The position numbers and the translations under genes are program-made. Below the pieces are notes generated by a model, which did not search any database, was not told the DNA's origin, and worked only from the letters and a program-made list of their open reading frames with translations. From Rhodoferax sp. GW822-FHT02A01 (GTDB lineage: Bacteria > Pseudomonadota > Gammaproteobacteria > Burkholderiales > Burkholderiaceae_C): DNA of 64,000 nucleotides. Of this stretch, positions 19,016 to 28,230 are shown piece after piece. How positions within the stretch are numbered: the first letter of the stretch is position 1; each line of letters begins with the position of its first letter. The DNA is taken from contig NZ_CP152376.1 of assembly GCF_038784515.1 (NCBI RefSeq), positions 5,022,001 through 5,086,000 on the forward strand, read 5' to 3'.

Positions 19016-20032
19016 TTAGGGCGTGGGTAGTCGCGCAAACCGCTGGCGATACAGCTCCGGTGAAATACCTGTGTGGCGGCGCAGGCTGCGCTGCAGGCTG
19101 TCAACCGAACCAAACCCCGACCGCTGCGCCACGCGGACCAGCGGCCAGGAGGTCTGTTCCAGAAGGTTCTTGGCGTGATCCAGACGCACCGCTTCCACAA
19201 ACCGCGCTGGCGTCTGACCGGTTTCACGCAGGAACTGGCGTGAAAAATGGCGCTCACTCATCGCCACGCGGTCTGCCAGCGCGGCCACACTCAAATCGTG
19301 CTTTGGGTGCTCGACCACCCACATCATCAACTCGCGCAAAACATGCGAGCAGGACATTTGCGCCTGCAGCCCCGCGGAAAACTGTGACTGGCCGCCCGGG
19401 CGGCGCAGATACACAACCAGCTCACGGGCCACGGCCAGCGCGACGGGCTGCCCCAGATCCGCTTCAACCAGCGCCAAAGACAAATCGATGGCGGAGGAAA
19501 TGCCGGCGGAACAGTAGAACGGTGGATCGGCCACATAGATGGCATCGGGCTCCACCTTGACTCTGGGATATGTGTTGGCCAACTCCGCACATGCGTTCCA
19601 GTGCGTGGTCGCTCTGCGCCCATCCAGCAAACCGGCGGCGGCCAGGGCAAATGCGCCGGTGCACACACTGCACATGCGCCTGGCGGAACCCGACCACTGC
19701 CTGAGCCATGGAAGTACATCGACGGCCGAACCGGATGGCTCAAACGCCTTGGAATCACCTCCCACCACCATGATGGTGTCTACGCGACCACGGATATCTG
19801 CAATGGCCGTGGAATGGGCCAGTTGCAACCCGGAGTTGGTCACCACCGTGCCGCCATGCGGCGACGCCAGCACCAGCCGATAGCCAGGTCCGAGCCCCTT
19901 GTCGGCAGCATATCGCGAAGCTTTGGAAAACACCTCCCAGGGCCCGGTGAAATCCAGTGACTGGCAACCGTCATAAGCCACCAGAACAACCACGCGGGTT
20001 CGTTCCTCAGAATGTGCAGGTTTTTTCGTCAT
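19016..20032 (-). CDS. GlxA-type AraC-family transcriptional regulator
   Basis: 338 residues: an N-terminal DJ-1/PfpI-like domain (VVVLVAYDGCQSLDFTGPWE, then MCSVCTGAFALAAAGLL around the nucleophile-elbow Cys) and a C-terminal AraC HTH pair (VAALADRVAMSERHFSRQF, then VAQRSGFGSVDSLQRSLRRH). Members of this group sense small amines or amides, but the ligand cannot be predicted. It is divergent from an MFS gene, with 59 bp between them holding a dyad that may be its operator. Confidence 0.9.
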   Translation of the reverse strand: MTKKPAHSEERTRVVVLVAYDGCQSLDFTGPWEVFSKASRYAADKGLGPGYRLVLASPHGGTVVTNSGLQLAHSTAIADIRGRVDTIMVVGGDSKAFEPSGSAVDVLPWLRQWSGSARRMCSVCTGAFALAAAGLLDGRRATTHWNACAELANTYPRVKVEPDAIYVADPPFYCSAGISSAIDLSLALVEADLGQPVALAVARELVVYLRRPGGQSQFSAGLQAQMSCSHVLRELMMWVVEHPKHDLSVAALADRVAMSERHFSRQFLRETGQTPARFVEAVRLDHAKNLLEQTSWPLVRVAQRSGFGSVDSLQRSLRRHTGISPELYRQRFARLPTP

Positions 20033-20042
20033 GGCTGAATTT

Positions 20043-20064
20043 GCGGTTATGTTGTCCTAACCGC
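20043..20064. promoter_or_regulatory. Inverted repeat between divergent regulator and MFS genes
   Basis: GCGGTTA, 8 bases, TAACCGC in the 59-bp gap between the two start codons. It overlaps the likely -10 of the regulator. A binding site for the GlxA-type regulator is plausible but not shown. Confidence 0.45.
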
Positions 20065-20091
20065 CATGCTACCCACATCTAGGCTACGGGT

Positions 20092-21282
20092 ATGCAAATA
20101 TTTCTCAAACCCAATCGCAGCGTGGCGCTCCTGGTGGTGTGCCAAGCCTTGTACCTGTGTGCCTCCGCCATCGGACTGACCTTGACCGGCCTGGTGGGCG
20201 CGATGCTGGCCCCTGCCCGCAGCCTGGCCACATTGCCCTTTGCCCTGGTTACCGTGGCCACGGCGCTGAGCACCATTCCGGTTTCCCTGTCCATGGCGCG
20301 TTGGGGCAGAAAGCCGCTCTTCCTGCTTGGCACGCTTGCCGGCGTCACGGGCGGATGCCTTGCGGCAATGGCGATCGTCCAATCCAGCTTTCTGTGGTTC
20401 TGCATCGCCAATCTGTTCCTGGGCGTGTTTCAGGCCAGCGCCCAGTACTATCGTTTTGCGGCCACCGAAGCGGCCAGCCTGGATTTCAGACCCAAGGCCA
20501 TTGGTCTGGTCATTGCAGGTGGTGTGGTGGCTACGGTGGCTGGTCCCACATTGGCCGCATGGGCCCGCGACGCCCTGGCACCCCACACGTTCGCTGGCTC
20601 CTACCTATCGGTCCTGGCGCTGTCCGCAGCCTCCGCCCTGGTCTTGTCGCGTCTGCAGCTGCCGCGCAACGCGCCCGGCCCGGCTCAGACGGCATCTACG
20701 CCGTTGCGTGTCTTCCTGCGCAATCCCTCATTCATCGCTGCTGTCACCAACAGCACCCTTGGCTACGCCACCATGATCTTCGTGATGACGGCAACCCCGC
20801 TGGCAGTCTTGGGCTGTGGGCTCACGGTCGGCAACGCCGCATCGGTCATCCAGTGGCACCTGCTTGCCATGTTTGCGCCGGGTTTTTTTACCGGGCGTCT
20901 GATAGAGCGCTGGGGCGTCTACTCCATTCAGCTCGCAGGGGGTGCCCTGTATGTGCTGGGCGGTGTGGTGGCACTGACCGGGACCACACTATCCACCTTT
21001 GTATGTGCGCTGGCTTTGTATGGAGTGGCCTGGAACTTCTCGTTTGTGGGAGGCACCAACTTGCTGACGCAGGTGCTTGCCCACGCGTCAGCCGGCGATC
21101 GTGCACGGGCCCAGGCAGCAAACGAATTCCTGACCTTTGCCGCTGTGGCTATCGGCTCCCTGCTGGCCGGCGCCACTTTCGACGCCAGCGGCTGGGGCAC
21201 TGTGAATGGGCTGGTCTTCCCCTTGTCTGCCGCCATAGTCAGCGTGACCCTATGGTCACTTCTGAAAAGCAGGCGGACCTGA
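20092..21282 (+). CDS. MFS transporter
   Basis: 396 residues with about 12 hydrophobic segments. The loop between helices 2 and 3, SMARWGRKPLFLLGT, matches the MFS signature, and a related segment GRLIERWGVYSIQ occurs in the second half. Substrate specificity cannot be read. A TAGGCT hexamer ends 6 nt before the ATG, which has no ribosome site. It is divergent from the GlxA-type regulator, which may control it. Confidence 0.85.
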   Translation: MQIFLKPNRSVALLVVCQALYLCASAIGLTLTGLVGAMLAPARSLATLPFALVTVATALSTIPVSLSMARWGRKPLFLLGTLAGVTGGCLAAMAIVQSSFLWFCIANLFLGVFQASAQYYRFAATEAASLDFRPKAIGLVIAGGVVATVAGPTLAAWARDALAPHTFAGSYLSVLALSAASALVLSRLQLPRNAPGPAQTASTPLRVFLRNPSFIAAVTNSTLGYATMIFVMTATPLAVLGCGLTVGNAASVIQWHLLAMFAPGFFTGRLIERWGVYSIQLAGGALYVLGGVVALTGTTLSTFVCALALYGVAWNFSFVGGTNLLTQVLAHASAGDRARAQAANEFLTFAAVAIGSLLAGATFDASGWGTVNGLVFPLSAAIVSVTLWSLLKSRRT

Positions 21283-21290
21283 CCCTGGAG

Positions 21291-21325
21291 CTGGAGGGGC
21301 CAAACAGTCGGTTCGGCCCCTCCAG
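21291..21325 (+). terminator. Strong hairpin after the MFS gene
   Basis: Perfect 11-bp arms CTGGAGGGGCC and GGCCCCTCCAG around a 13-nt loop, 8 bp past the MFS stop and 63 bp before mutS. No T-run follows, so it is either a U-poor terminator or an mRNA-stabilising stem. Confidence 0.55.
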
Positions 21326-21374
21326 AGCTGCCCGCCCGCAGGAGTGCCGACCATTGCAGGCAGCCTGTTGTTGC

Positions 21375-21380
21375 TAGACT
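21375..21380 (+). promoter_or_regulatory. -10 element of mutS
   Basis: TAGACT ends 7 nt before the mutS ATG and there is no Shine-Dalgarno sequence between them. This fits a leaderless transcript. A TTGCAG at 21355 would be a -35 with a short 14-15 bp spacer. Confidence 0.45.
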
Positions 21381-21387
21381 CTCTGCG

Positions 21388-23991
21388 ATGACAGAAGACA
21401 CCAAGCAACACACCCCCATGATGCAGCAGTACCTCGCCCTCAAGGCGGACTTTCCGGACACGCTGCTGTTCTACCGCATGGGGGACTTCTATGAGATGTT
21501 CTACACCGATGCCGAGAAGGCGGCACGGCTGCTGGACATCACGCTGACCACGCGCGGCCAATCCGCCGGGCAGCCGATCCAGATGGCCGGTGTGCCCTTT
21601 CACGCGATGGAAGGCTATCTGGCCAAGCTGATCCGCCAGGGCGAGTCGGTCGCCATCTGCGAGCAGGTGGGTGAAGTGGGCGGCAAGGGGCCGGTGGAGC
21701 GCAAGGTGGTGCGGGTGGTTACGCCCGGCACCTTGACCGATTCCGAGCTCCTCAACGAAAAGACCGAGTCCATGCTGATGGCGGTGCACCAGGGCCCGCG
21801 CAACCGCTGCGGCTTGGCCTGGCTGTCGGTCACGCAGGGCATTGTGTTTCTGGCCGAATGCGCACCCGATGCGCTGGGCGCCTGGGTCAGCCGCATTGCG
21901 CCCAGCGAACTGGCATACAGCGCCACCGTGACCGGCAGCTTTGAAGACCGCCTCAAGCGCATGCGTATGGGCACTGCGGTCTTCCTGACGGCGCGCCCCG
22001 AATGGCAGTTCGACAGTGCCCTGGGCCAGCGCAAGCTGCTCGATGCCTTGCAGGCCGCCAGCCTGGTGAGCTGGAACGCGCAGGACCTTCCGCTGGCCCA
22101 CGCCGCCGCGGCAGCGCTGCTGGCCTATGCCGAACACACCCAGGGCCGCAGCCTCACCCACATCAGCAGCGTGCAAGTGCAGCGCGACGACGCGCTCATC
22201 GACCTGCCCGCCACCACCCGCCGCAATCTGGAGCTGACGCAGACCCTGCGGGGCGAAGACTCCCCCACCCTGTTCTCGCTGCTGGACAGTTGCATGACCG
22301 GCATGGGCAGCCGCGCACTCAAGCGCTGGCTGCTGGAGCCGCAGCGCGACCGCAGCGAGGCGATGCAGCGGCTGCACGCCATCGAGACGCTGCACACCGG
22401 CAACCACGCCAACCTATGGCAGAGCTTGCGCGCGCAGCTCAAGGGCTGTGCCGATGTGGAACGCATCACCGCCCGCATGGCGCTGCGCCAGGTACGCCCG
22501 CGTGAGCTGGTGGCCCTGCTGCTCACCCTGCAGAAGACCCAGGCGCTGGCAGCGCAACTGCAGGGCCTCAACGGCTACCTGCTCGATATTGCCAACGCCC
22601 TGCTGGCGCCACCCGAGTGCGCCGCGCTGATAGCCGCCGGTATTGCCCCCGAACCTGCCGCATTGGTGCGCGACGGCGGCGTGATTGCCAGCGGCTTTGA
22701 CGCCGAGCTGGATGAGCTGCGTGCCATCCAGACCAACTGCGACGCTTTCCTGCTGGACCTGGAAGTGCGCGAGAAAGCCCGCACCGGCATTGCCAACCTG
22801 CGGGTGCAATTCAACCGGGTGCACGGCTTCTACATCGAGGTGACCACCGGCCAGGCCGACAAGGTGCCGGATGACTACCGCCGCCGCCAGACCCTCAAGA
22901 ACGCCGAGCGCTTCATCACCCCCGAACTCAAGGCCTTTGAAGACAAGGCCCTGAGCGCGCAGGAGCGCGCCCTGGCCCGCGAGAAGTGGTTGTTCGAACA
23001 GGTGCTGGACCAGTTGCAGCCCTTTGTCCCGGCGCTGACCCGCACCGCACAGGCGCTGGCCGCGCTGGATGCGCTATGCGCGCTGACAGAGCGTGCGCTG
23101 ACGCTGGACTGGTGCGCCCCACGCTTTGTGGAGCAACCCTGCATCGACATCACCCAGGGCCGCCACCCCGTGGTGCAGGCACGGCTGGCCGAGTTGTCCA
23201 GCGGAAACTTCATCGCCAACGACACCCACTTGGGGCCGAAGCAACGCATGCAGGTCATCACCGGCCCGAACATGGGCGGTAAGTCCACCTACATGCGCCA
23301 GGTCGCCCTCATCGTGCTGCTGGCCAGCATGGGCAGCTACGTGCCAGCCAGTGCCTGCACGCTGGGGCCCATCGATGCCATCCACACCCGCATTGGTGCG
23401 GCGGACGATCTGGCCAACGCTCAGTCCACCTTCATGCTGGAAATGACCGAGGGCGCCCAGATCCTGCACGCCGCCACGCCGCAAAGCCTGGTGCTGATGG
23501 ACGAAATCGGCCGCGGCACCTCCACCTTCGACGGCCTGGCCCTGGCCTCGGCCATCGCCACGCACCTGCACGACAAGACGCAGGCCTTTGCCCTGTTTGC
23601 CACCCACTACTTCGAGCTGACCGAGTTCCCGGCCACGCACCATGCCGCCGTCAACGTGCATGTGAGCGCTGCCGAGGCCGGGCGCGACATCGTGTTCCTG
23701 CACGCCATCGAGCCGGGCCCTGCCAGCCGCAGCTATGGGATTCAGGTGGCGCGCTTGGCGGGCATGCCCGCAGCGGTGCTGAACCAGGCTCGGCACACAC
23801 TGGATGCGCTGGAGGCGCAAGCCACGGCGTCGCAACGCCAGGTCGATCTTTTTGCACCGCCTCCGCACGGAGAAGAACCTACTGCCAGTGCAGTGGAAGC
23901 AGCGGTTGCGGCCATCGACCCGGACGCCATGAGCCCGCGCGAAGCCATGGAAGCGCTCTACCAGCTCAAGGCGCTGGCCAACAGAGGCTGA
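21388..23991 (+). CDS. mutS: DNA mismatch repair protein MutS
   Basis: Recognises mismatches and small loops and starts repair with MutL; 867 residues. The N-terminal clamp has [14 protein letters not shown], carrying the Phe-X-Glu mismatch wedge. The ATPase domain has Walker [14 protein letters not shown], Walker [16 protein letters not shown] and [11 protein letters not shown]. The C-terminal tail ends with the [16 protein letters not shown] block of the tetramerisation domain. It stands alone between the MFS and chemoreceptor genes. Confidence 0.97.
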   Translation: MTEDTKQHTPMMQQYLALKADFPDTLLFYRMGDFYEMFYTDAEKAARLLDITLTTRGQSAGQPIQMAGVPFHAMEGYLAKLIRQGESVAICEQVGEVGGKGPVERKVVRVVTPGTLTDSELLNEKTESMLMAVHQGPRNRCGLAWLSVTQGIVFLAECAPDALGAWVSRIAPSELAYSATVTGSFEDRLKRMRMGTAVFLTARPEWQFDSALGQRKLLDALQAASLVSWNAQDLPLAHAAAAALLAYAEHTQGRSLTHISSVQVQRDDALIDLPATTRRNLELTQTLRGEDSPTLFSLLDSCMTGMGSRALKRWLLEPQRDRSEAMQRLHAIETLHTGNHANLWQSLRAQLKGCADVERITARMALRQVRPRELVALLLTLQKTQALAAQLQGLNGYLLDIANALLAPPECAALIAAGIAPEPAALVRDGGVIASGFDAELDELRAIQTNCDAFLLDLEVREKARTGIANLRVQFNRVHGFYIEVTTGQADKVPDDYRRRQTLKNAERFITPELKAFEDKALSAQERALAREKWLFEQVLDQLQPFVPALTRTAQALAALDALCALTERALTLDWCAPRFVEQPCIDITQGRHPVVQARLAELSSGNFIANDTHLGPKQRMQVITGPNMGGKSTYMRQVALIVLLASMGSYVPASACTLGPIDAIHTRIGAADDLANAQSTFMLEMTEGAQILHAATPQSLVLMDEIGRGTSTFDGLALASAIATHLHDKTQAFALFATHYFELTEFPATHHAAVNVHVSAAEAGRDIVFLHAIEPGPASRSYGIQVARLAGMPAAVLNQARHTLDALEAQATASQRQVDLFAPPPHGEEPTASAVEAAVAAIDPDAMSPREAMEALYQLKALANRG

Positions 23992-24064
23992 CATCTTGTC
24001 GCGAATGGACGAATAGACGCCGCTTTTTGCCATTTCACCGTGGCCCCTATCCGTATGATGATTT

Positions 24065-24092
24065 GCGGCTCCTTCACCCAGAACGGAGCCGC
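24065..24092 (+). promoter_or_regulatory. Stem-loop in the leader of the chemoreceptor gene
   Basis: Perfect 8-bp arms GCGGCTCC and GGAGCCGC around a 12-nt loop, ending about 20 nt before the ribosome site of the next gene. It may be the mutS terminator (without U-run) or a leader structure. Confidence 0.4.
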
Positions 24093-24124
24093 TCCAAGAT
24101 ACATCCATACCGAAAGAGGCTGCC

Positions 24125-25699
24125 ATTAACACGCTCAATAACCTCAAGATTTCGACGCGCCTGACGTCGACCTTTGCCATGGTGGTGTTGGCCATGCTGG
24201 CAATCGCTGTAACAGCGGTATTCCAGATGGGACTCATGTGGCGCAACGCCGATGAGATTTCCAGCGTCTGGTTACCCAAATCGGTGGCGGTGAACAAGAT
24301 GAGCTCGGAGCTTGCGAGCTTTCGCATGGCCGAGCTGCAGCACGTGATGAGCACGGTGGACTCCGATATGGCCGACCTCGAAAAGAAGATGGCCAAGATC
24401 CAGGCCGCTTTTCAGGCCGACAGCAAGGCCTTTGCCGACAGCATCAGCGACGACAACGAGCGCAAGCTGTTTGACTCCTTTTCCGCCGACTGGAAGGCTT
24501 ACCTGCAAATCCACGAACAGGTGATTACGCTGGCCAAGCAGTTCCAGGCCGACCAGGGCAAGCGCCTGCTCAACACCACCGCTGCCAAGTTGTTCGAGAA
24601 GTCCACCGCCACACTGGACCAACTGGTGGCCATCAGCCAGAAGGGGGCATCTGACGAGAGTGCGATGACCGTCACCTCCTACACCACGGCCCGCGTTGCC
24701 ATGCTGGTCATTGCAGTAGTGGGCGTGGCGCTGGCAGCCGGTGCCGCCTTTGTGCTGATCCGCTCCATCACCCGCCCGCTGTCGGAGGCGGTGAACGCCA
24801 TTGAACGCGTGGCTTCCGGCGACCTCGCCTCGGAGATTCACGCCACCACCCAGGACGAAGCCGGCCAGCTGCTGCATGCCCTGCACAACATGCAGAAGAG
24901 CCTGATCGAAGTGGTCAGCAAGGTGCGCCATGGCTCGGAGAGCGTGTCCTCGGCCAGCGAAGAGATTGCCTCGGGCAACCAGGACCTGTCCAACCGCACC
25001 GAACAGCAGGCCACCGCACTGGAGCAAACCAACGCCCATATGTCGCGCCTGAGCGGTGCCGTGGAAGAAAACGCCGAGAACTCGCGCCAGGCCAATCAGC
25101 TAGCGCAGAACGCGTCCAGCCTGGCCGTGCGCGGCGGAGCCGTGGTGGACCAAGTGGTGGAGACCATGAAGGGCATCAACGACAGCTCGCGCCGCATTGC
25201 CGACATCATCAGCGTGATCGATGGCATCGCCTTCCAGACCAACATCCTGGCGCTCAACGCGGCAGTGGAGGCAGCCCGTGCCGGTGAACAGGGCCGCGGC
25301 TTTGCCGTGGTGGCGTCCGAAGTGCGCTCCCTGGCCGGACGCAGCGCCGAAGCCGCCAAGGAAATCAAGCAACTGATCAACGCCAGCGTGGAGCGGGTGG
25401 AACACGGCAGCTCGCAGGTCGGCCTGGCAGGCCAGACCATGAAGGAGCTGGTGGAGGCTATCCAGAAGGTGGCCCATATCATGGGCGAGATCAGCCACTC
25501 GAGCATCGAACAGGCCAACGGCGTGCAGCAGGTGGGCGGTGCCATCTCCAACATGGACCAGACCACGCTGCAGAACGCGGCCATGGTGGAAGAAATCTCC
25601 GCTGCGGCCAACACCCTGCGCAACCAAGCCGCGGAGCTGGTGGAAGCCGTGTCGGTATTCAAAGTGGGGAACAGCTCCTATCTGGCCTTGCCAGCCTGA
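24125..25699 (+). CDS. Methyl-accepting chemotaxis protein (apparent ATT start)
   Basis: 524 residues from the proposed start. N-terminal helix, a four-helix-bundle periplasmic sensor (about 45-190), second helix near 195-215, HAMP domain (RSITRPLSEAVNAIERVASG) and the cytoplasmic signalling hairpin with its tip [20 protein letters not shown]. The first in-frame ATG is 24179, which would cut the first membrane helix. ATT at 24125 gives M-NTLNNLKISTRLTSTFAMV, a typical receptor N-terminus, with AGAGG six bases upstream. No C-terminal xWxxF pentapeptide is present, so adaptation would depend on other receptors. Confidence 0.88.
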   Translation: MNTLNNLKISTRLTSTFAMVVLAMLAIAVTAVFQMGLMWRNADEISSVWLPKSVAVNKMSSELASFRMAELQHVMSTVDSDMADLEKKMAKIQAAFQADSKAFADSISDDNERKLFDSFSADWKAYLQIHEQVITLAKQFQADQGKRLLNTTAAKLFEKSTATLDQLVAISQKGASDESAMTVTSYTTARVAMLVIAVVGVALAAGAAFVLIRSITRPLSEAVNAIERVASGDLASEIHATTQDEAGQLLHALHNMQKSLIEVVSKVRHGSESVSSASEEIASGNQDLSNRTEQQATALEQTNAHMSRLSGAVEENAENSRQANQLAQNASSLAVRGGAVVDQVVETMKGINDSSRRIADIISVIDGIAFQTNILALNAAVEAARAGEQGRGFAVVASEVRSLAGRSAEAAKEIKQLINASVERVEHGSSQVGLAGQTMKELVEAIQKVAHIMGEISHSSIEQANGVQQVGGAISNMDQTTLQNAAMVEEISAAANTLRNQAAELVEAVSVFKVGNSSYLALPA

Positions 25700-25709
25700 G
25701 CCCGTGGTG

Positions 25710-25739
25710 AAAGGTAGGCCCTTTACACTCCTACCTTTT
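25710..25739 (+). terminator. Terminator after the chemoreceptor gene
   Basis: Arms AAAGGTAGG and CCTACCTTT around an 11-nt loop, with TTTT at the 3' side. It lies 11 bp after the stop codon and 18 bp before the Anbu start; the loop also contains TTTACACT, a possible -10 for the next gene. Confidence 0.6.
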
Positions 25740-25756
25740 ATCGCTCCCCCCAAAAA

Positions 25757-26584
25757 ATGACTTATTGCGTAGCCATCAAGCTCAACGCTGGCCTGGTTTT
25801 CCTCTCCGATTCCCGCACCAACGCCGGGCTCGACCAGATCAGCACCTTCCGCAAGATGATCGTCTATGAGAAGGCAGACGACCGCTTCATGGTGCTGCTT
25901 TCGGCCGGCAACCTGAGCATCTCCCAGTCGGTGCGCGAGATTCTGCAGGTCGAACGCCTCAAGGAACATGACGAAGACGAAGGCATCACCATCTGGAATG
26001 CCAAGAGCATGTTTGACGCCGCCCGGGTGCTGGGCTCAGCCATCCGCAAGGTGCACGAGCGCGACGCCGGCTCGCTCAAGCTGGCGGGCGTGGACTTCAA
26101 CGTCTCGCTGATCTTTGGCGGCCAGATCAAGGGTGAAGGCATGCGCCTGTTCCAGGTGTATTCCGCCGGCAACTTCATCGAAGCCACACCCGAGACGCCC
26201 TACTTCCAGGTCGGCGAATCCAAATACGGCAAGCCGGTGCTGGACCGCGTGATCACGCCCACCACGCCGCTGGACGAAGCCGCCAAGTGTGCGCTGGTGT
26301 CCATGGACTCCACCCTCAAATCCAATCTCTCGGTGGGCCTGCCGCTGGACATGGTGGTGTACGAAGCTGGCACCTTCCACACCGACAAGGTGGTTTGCAT
26401 CGACGAGAACAACCCCTACTTCCAGATGCTGCACGGTAGCTGGGGCCAGAAGCTGCGCGAAGTCTTTGACAGCATCGAAGACCCGACCTGGGACGGCGGC
26501 AAGACCGAAGTTCCGCTGATGGTTGCTCCCACCCGCAGCCTGCCGCTCAAAAAAATCACCACGCCGGACGAGAAGTTGATCTAA
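25757..26584 (+). CDS. Anbu-type proteasome-like peptidase
   Basis: 275 residues of the Ntn-hydrolase fold, matching the Anbu (ancestral beta subunit) family. MTYCVAIKLNAGLVFLSDSR puts the presumed nucleophile Thr directly after the initiator Met, so no propeptide is needed. SDSRTNAGLDQ supplies the Asp and the Lys equivalent lies in TFRKMIV. VLLSAGNLSISQSVREIL and FNVSLIFGGQIKGEG are further family blocks. Anbu is usually found with a transglutaminase, an alpha-E protein and an ATP-grasp enzyme; none of these is adjacent here. Substrate unknown. Confidence 0.85.
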   Translation: MTYCVAIKLNAGLVFLSDSRTNAGLDQISTFRKMIVYEKADDRFMVLLSAGNLSISQSVREILQVERLKEHDEDEGITIWNAKSMFDAARVLGSAIRKVHERDAGSLKLAGVDFNVSLIFGGQIKGEGMRLFQVYSAGNFIEATPETPYFQVGESKYGKPVLDRVITPTTPLDEAAKCALVSMDSTLKSNLSVGLPLDMVVYEAGTFHTDKVVCIDENNPYFQMLHGSWGQKLREVFDSIEDPTWDGGKTEVPLMVAPTRSLPLKKITTPDEKLI

Positions 26585-26599
26585 GGCGGAACCTTCGCC

Positions 26600-27415
26600 G
26601 TGATCATCTTTTCCCACGCCAACAGCTTTCCCGCCAGCACGTACCGGGTGCTGTTTCGCAGCCTGCGGGGCCGCGGCTTCACGGTCAAGGCCATTGAGAA
26701 GGTGGGCCACGACCCGCACTATCCGGTCACCAGCAACTGGCCGTATCTGGTGCGGCAGTTGTGTGACTTCATCGAGCAGGAAACCGACAGGGCCGGCCAG
26801 CCGGCCTGGCTGGTGGGCCACTCGCTGGGCGGCTACCTGAGCCTGATGGCCGCCATGCGCGTGCCCGCCCGGGTGAAGGGTTTGGTGATGATCGACTCGC
26901 CCCTGCTAGGGGGCTGGAAATCCAACGCGGTGGCCATCGCCAAACGCACTCAGTTGGTGGGCTCGTTTTCACCCGGTGCTGTGAGCAAGCGCAGGCGCAC
27001 CACATGGGACAGCACCGAAGAGGCCTTCGCCCACTTCCGCCACAAGAAGCCCTTTGCAAAATGGGATGAGCAGGTACTGCACGACTATGTGAACCACGGC
27101 ACAGTGGAGCACCACGGCAAGCGCGTGCTGGCCTTTGACCGCGACGTGGAAACCGCCATCTACAACGGCCTGCCGCACAACCTGGAGCGTCAGCTCAAGC
27201 GCCACCCGCTGCAATGCCCGGCACACTTCATTGGTGGCACCGAGTCCGAGGAAATGCGGCAAGTGGGTATGGCCTTGACGCGCAAGGTGGTGGGTGAGCA
27301 CATCACCATGCTCGAAGGCAGCCACCTCTTCCCCATGGAGCAACCGGTAGCCACCGCCGCCGCCATCGAGGCAGCCATTCGCGCGATGGCTACGCCGACC
27401 ACTGCACCAGGTTGA
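26600..27415 (+). CDS. Alpha/beta-hydrolase family protein
   Basis: 271 residues. [18 protein letters not shown] carries the oxyanion region, [16 protein letters not shown] the nucleophile elbow (G-H-S-L-G), and [12 protein letters not shown] the catalytic His. A cap with several basic residues lies between. Start is GTG at 26600, 15 bp after the Anbu stop, so the pair is probably co-transcribed. Its last 26 bp overlap the convergent uppP gene. Substrate unknown. Confidence 0.85.
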   Translation: MIIFSHANSFPASTYRVLFRSLRGRGFTVKAIEKVGHDPHYPVTSNWPYLVRQLCDFIEQETDRAGQPAWLVGHSLGGYLSLMAAMRVPARVKGLVMIDSPLLGGWKSNAVAIAKRTQLVGSFSPGAVSKRRRTTWDSTEEAFAHFRHKKPFAKWDEQVLHDYVNHGTVEHHGKRVLAFDRDVETAIYNGLPHNLERQLKRHPLQCPAHFIGGTESEEMRQVGMALTRKVVGEHITMLEGSHLFPMEQPVATAAAIEAAIRAMATPTTAPG

Positions 27416-28214
27416 AGTAGGCCGTAGCCAGCACCACTGCACCAAAGGCGATGCGGTAGTAGGCGAAGCCCACGAAGCTGTGAGAGGCAATGAACCTCAG
27501 CAGCCAGCGTATGCACAGCCATGCCGCAATGAACGACACCACAAAACCCACGCCAAACAGCGGCAGGTCGGCCATGCTGAGGTTGGCGCGCTCCTTATAG
27601 AGGCTGTAGACACCCGCGCCCACCAGGGTCGGGATGGCCAGAAAGAACGAGAACTCCGCCGCCACCTTGCGTGACAGGCCCAGCAACATGCCGCCAATGA
27701 TGGTGGCGCCGCTGCGGCTGGTTCCGGGGATCATGCCCAGGCACTGCACCAGTCCCACCTTGAGCGCGTCCAGCCCCGACATGTCGTCGATGTCATGGAT
27801 GCGCGGCACCGGCTTGGCCACCTTCTCCACCCACAGGATGATGAAGCCGCCCACGATGAAGGCGCCCGCCACCACGCCGGGCGTGAACAGGTAGTTCTTG
27901 ATGATCTTGTAGACCGTGAAGCCCACGATGCCCGCAGGCAGAAAGCCGATGAACACATTGGCCGCAAAGCGCTGCGCGCGGTGGCTGCTGCCCAGGTTCA
28001 CCAGGGTGCTGCGCAGCTTTTCCCAGTAGATGATGACCACGGCCAAAATGGCGCCGGTCTGGATGGCAATGTCAAAGACCTTGGCCTTGTCGTCATCAAA
28101 GCCCAGCAGGGCGCCGGTCAGGATCAGATGCCCCGTGCTGGAGATGGGAAGGAACTCGGTCAGACCCTCCACGATGCCCATGATGGTGGCTTTGATCAGC
28201 AAAACAATATCCAA
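27390..28214 (-). CDS. uppP: Undecaprenyl-diphosphatase UppP (BacA)
   Basis: Integral membrane phosphatase that recycles undecaprenyl pyrophosphate for cell-wall synthesis and gives bacitracin tolerance; 274 residues. [16 protein letters not shown] and [15 protein letters not shown] are the two catalytic motifs. Seven or eight hydrophobic segments are visible. The best start is TTG at 28214 ([17 protein letters not shown]) with GGAGAG 4 nt upstream; the in-frame ATG at 28274 lies inside the upstream permease gene. It begins 16 bp after that gene. Confidence 0.95.
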   Translation of the reverse strand: MDIVLLIKATIMGIVEGLTEFLPISSTGHLILTGALLGFDDDKAKVFDIAIQTGAILAVVIIYWEKLRSTLVNLGSSHRAQRFAANVFIGFLPAGIVGFTVYKIIKNYLFTPGVVAGAFIVGGFIILWVEKVAKPVPRIHDIDDMSGLDALKVGLVQCLGMIPGTSRSGATIIGGMLLGLSRKVAAEFSFFLAIPTLVGAGVYSLYKERANLSMADLPLFGVGFVVSFIAAWLCIRWLLRFIASHSFVGFAYYRIAFGAVVLATAYFNLVQWSA

Positions 28215-28230
28215 AATACTCTCCAAAAAA

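Noticed and set aside
20047..20586. 179-codon minus-strand frame opposite the MFS gene
   Set aside because: Low-complexity Gly/Gln/Arg reading of the antisense strand; it also covers the divergent promoter region.
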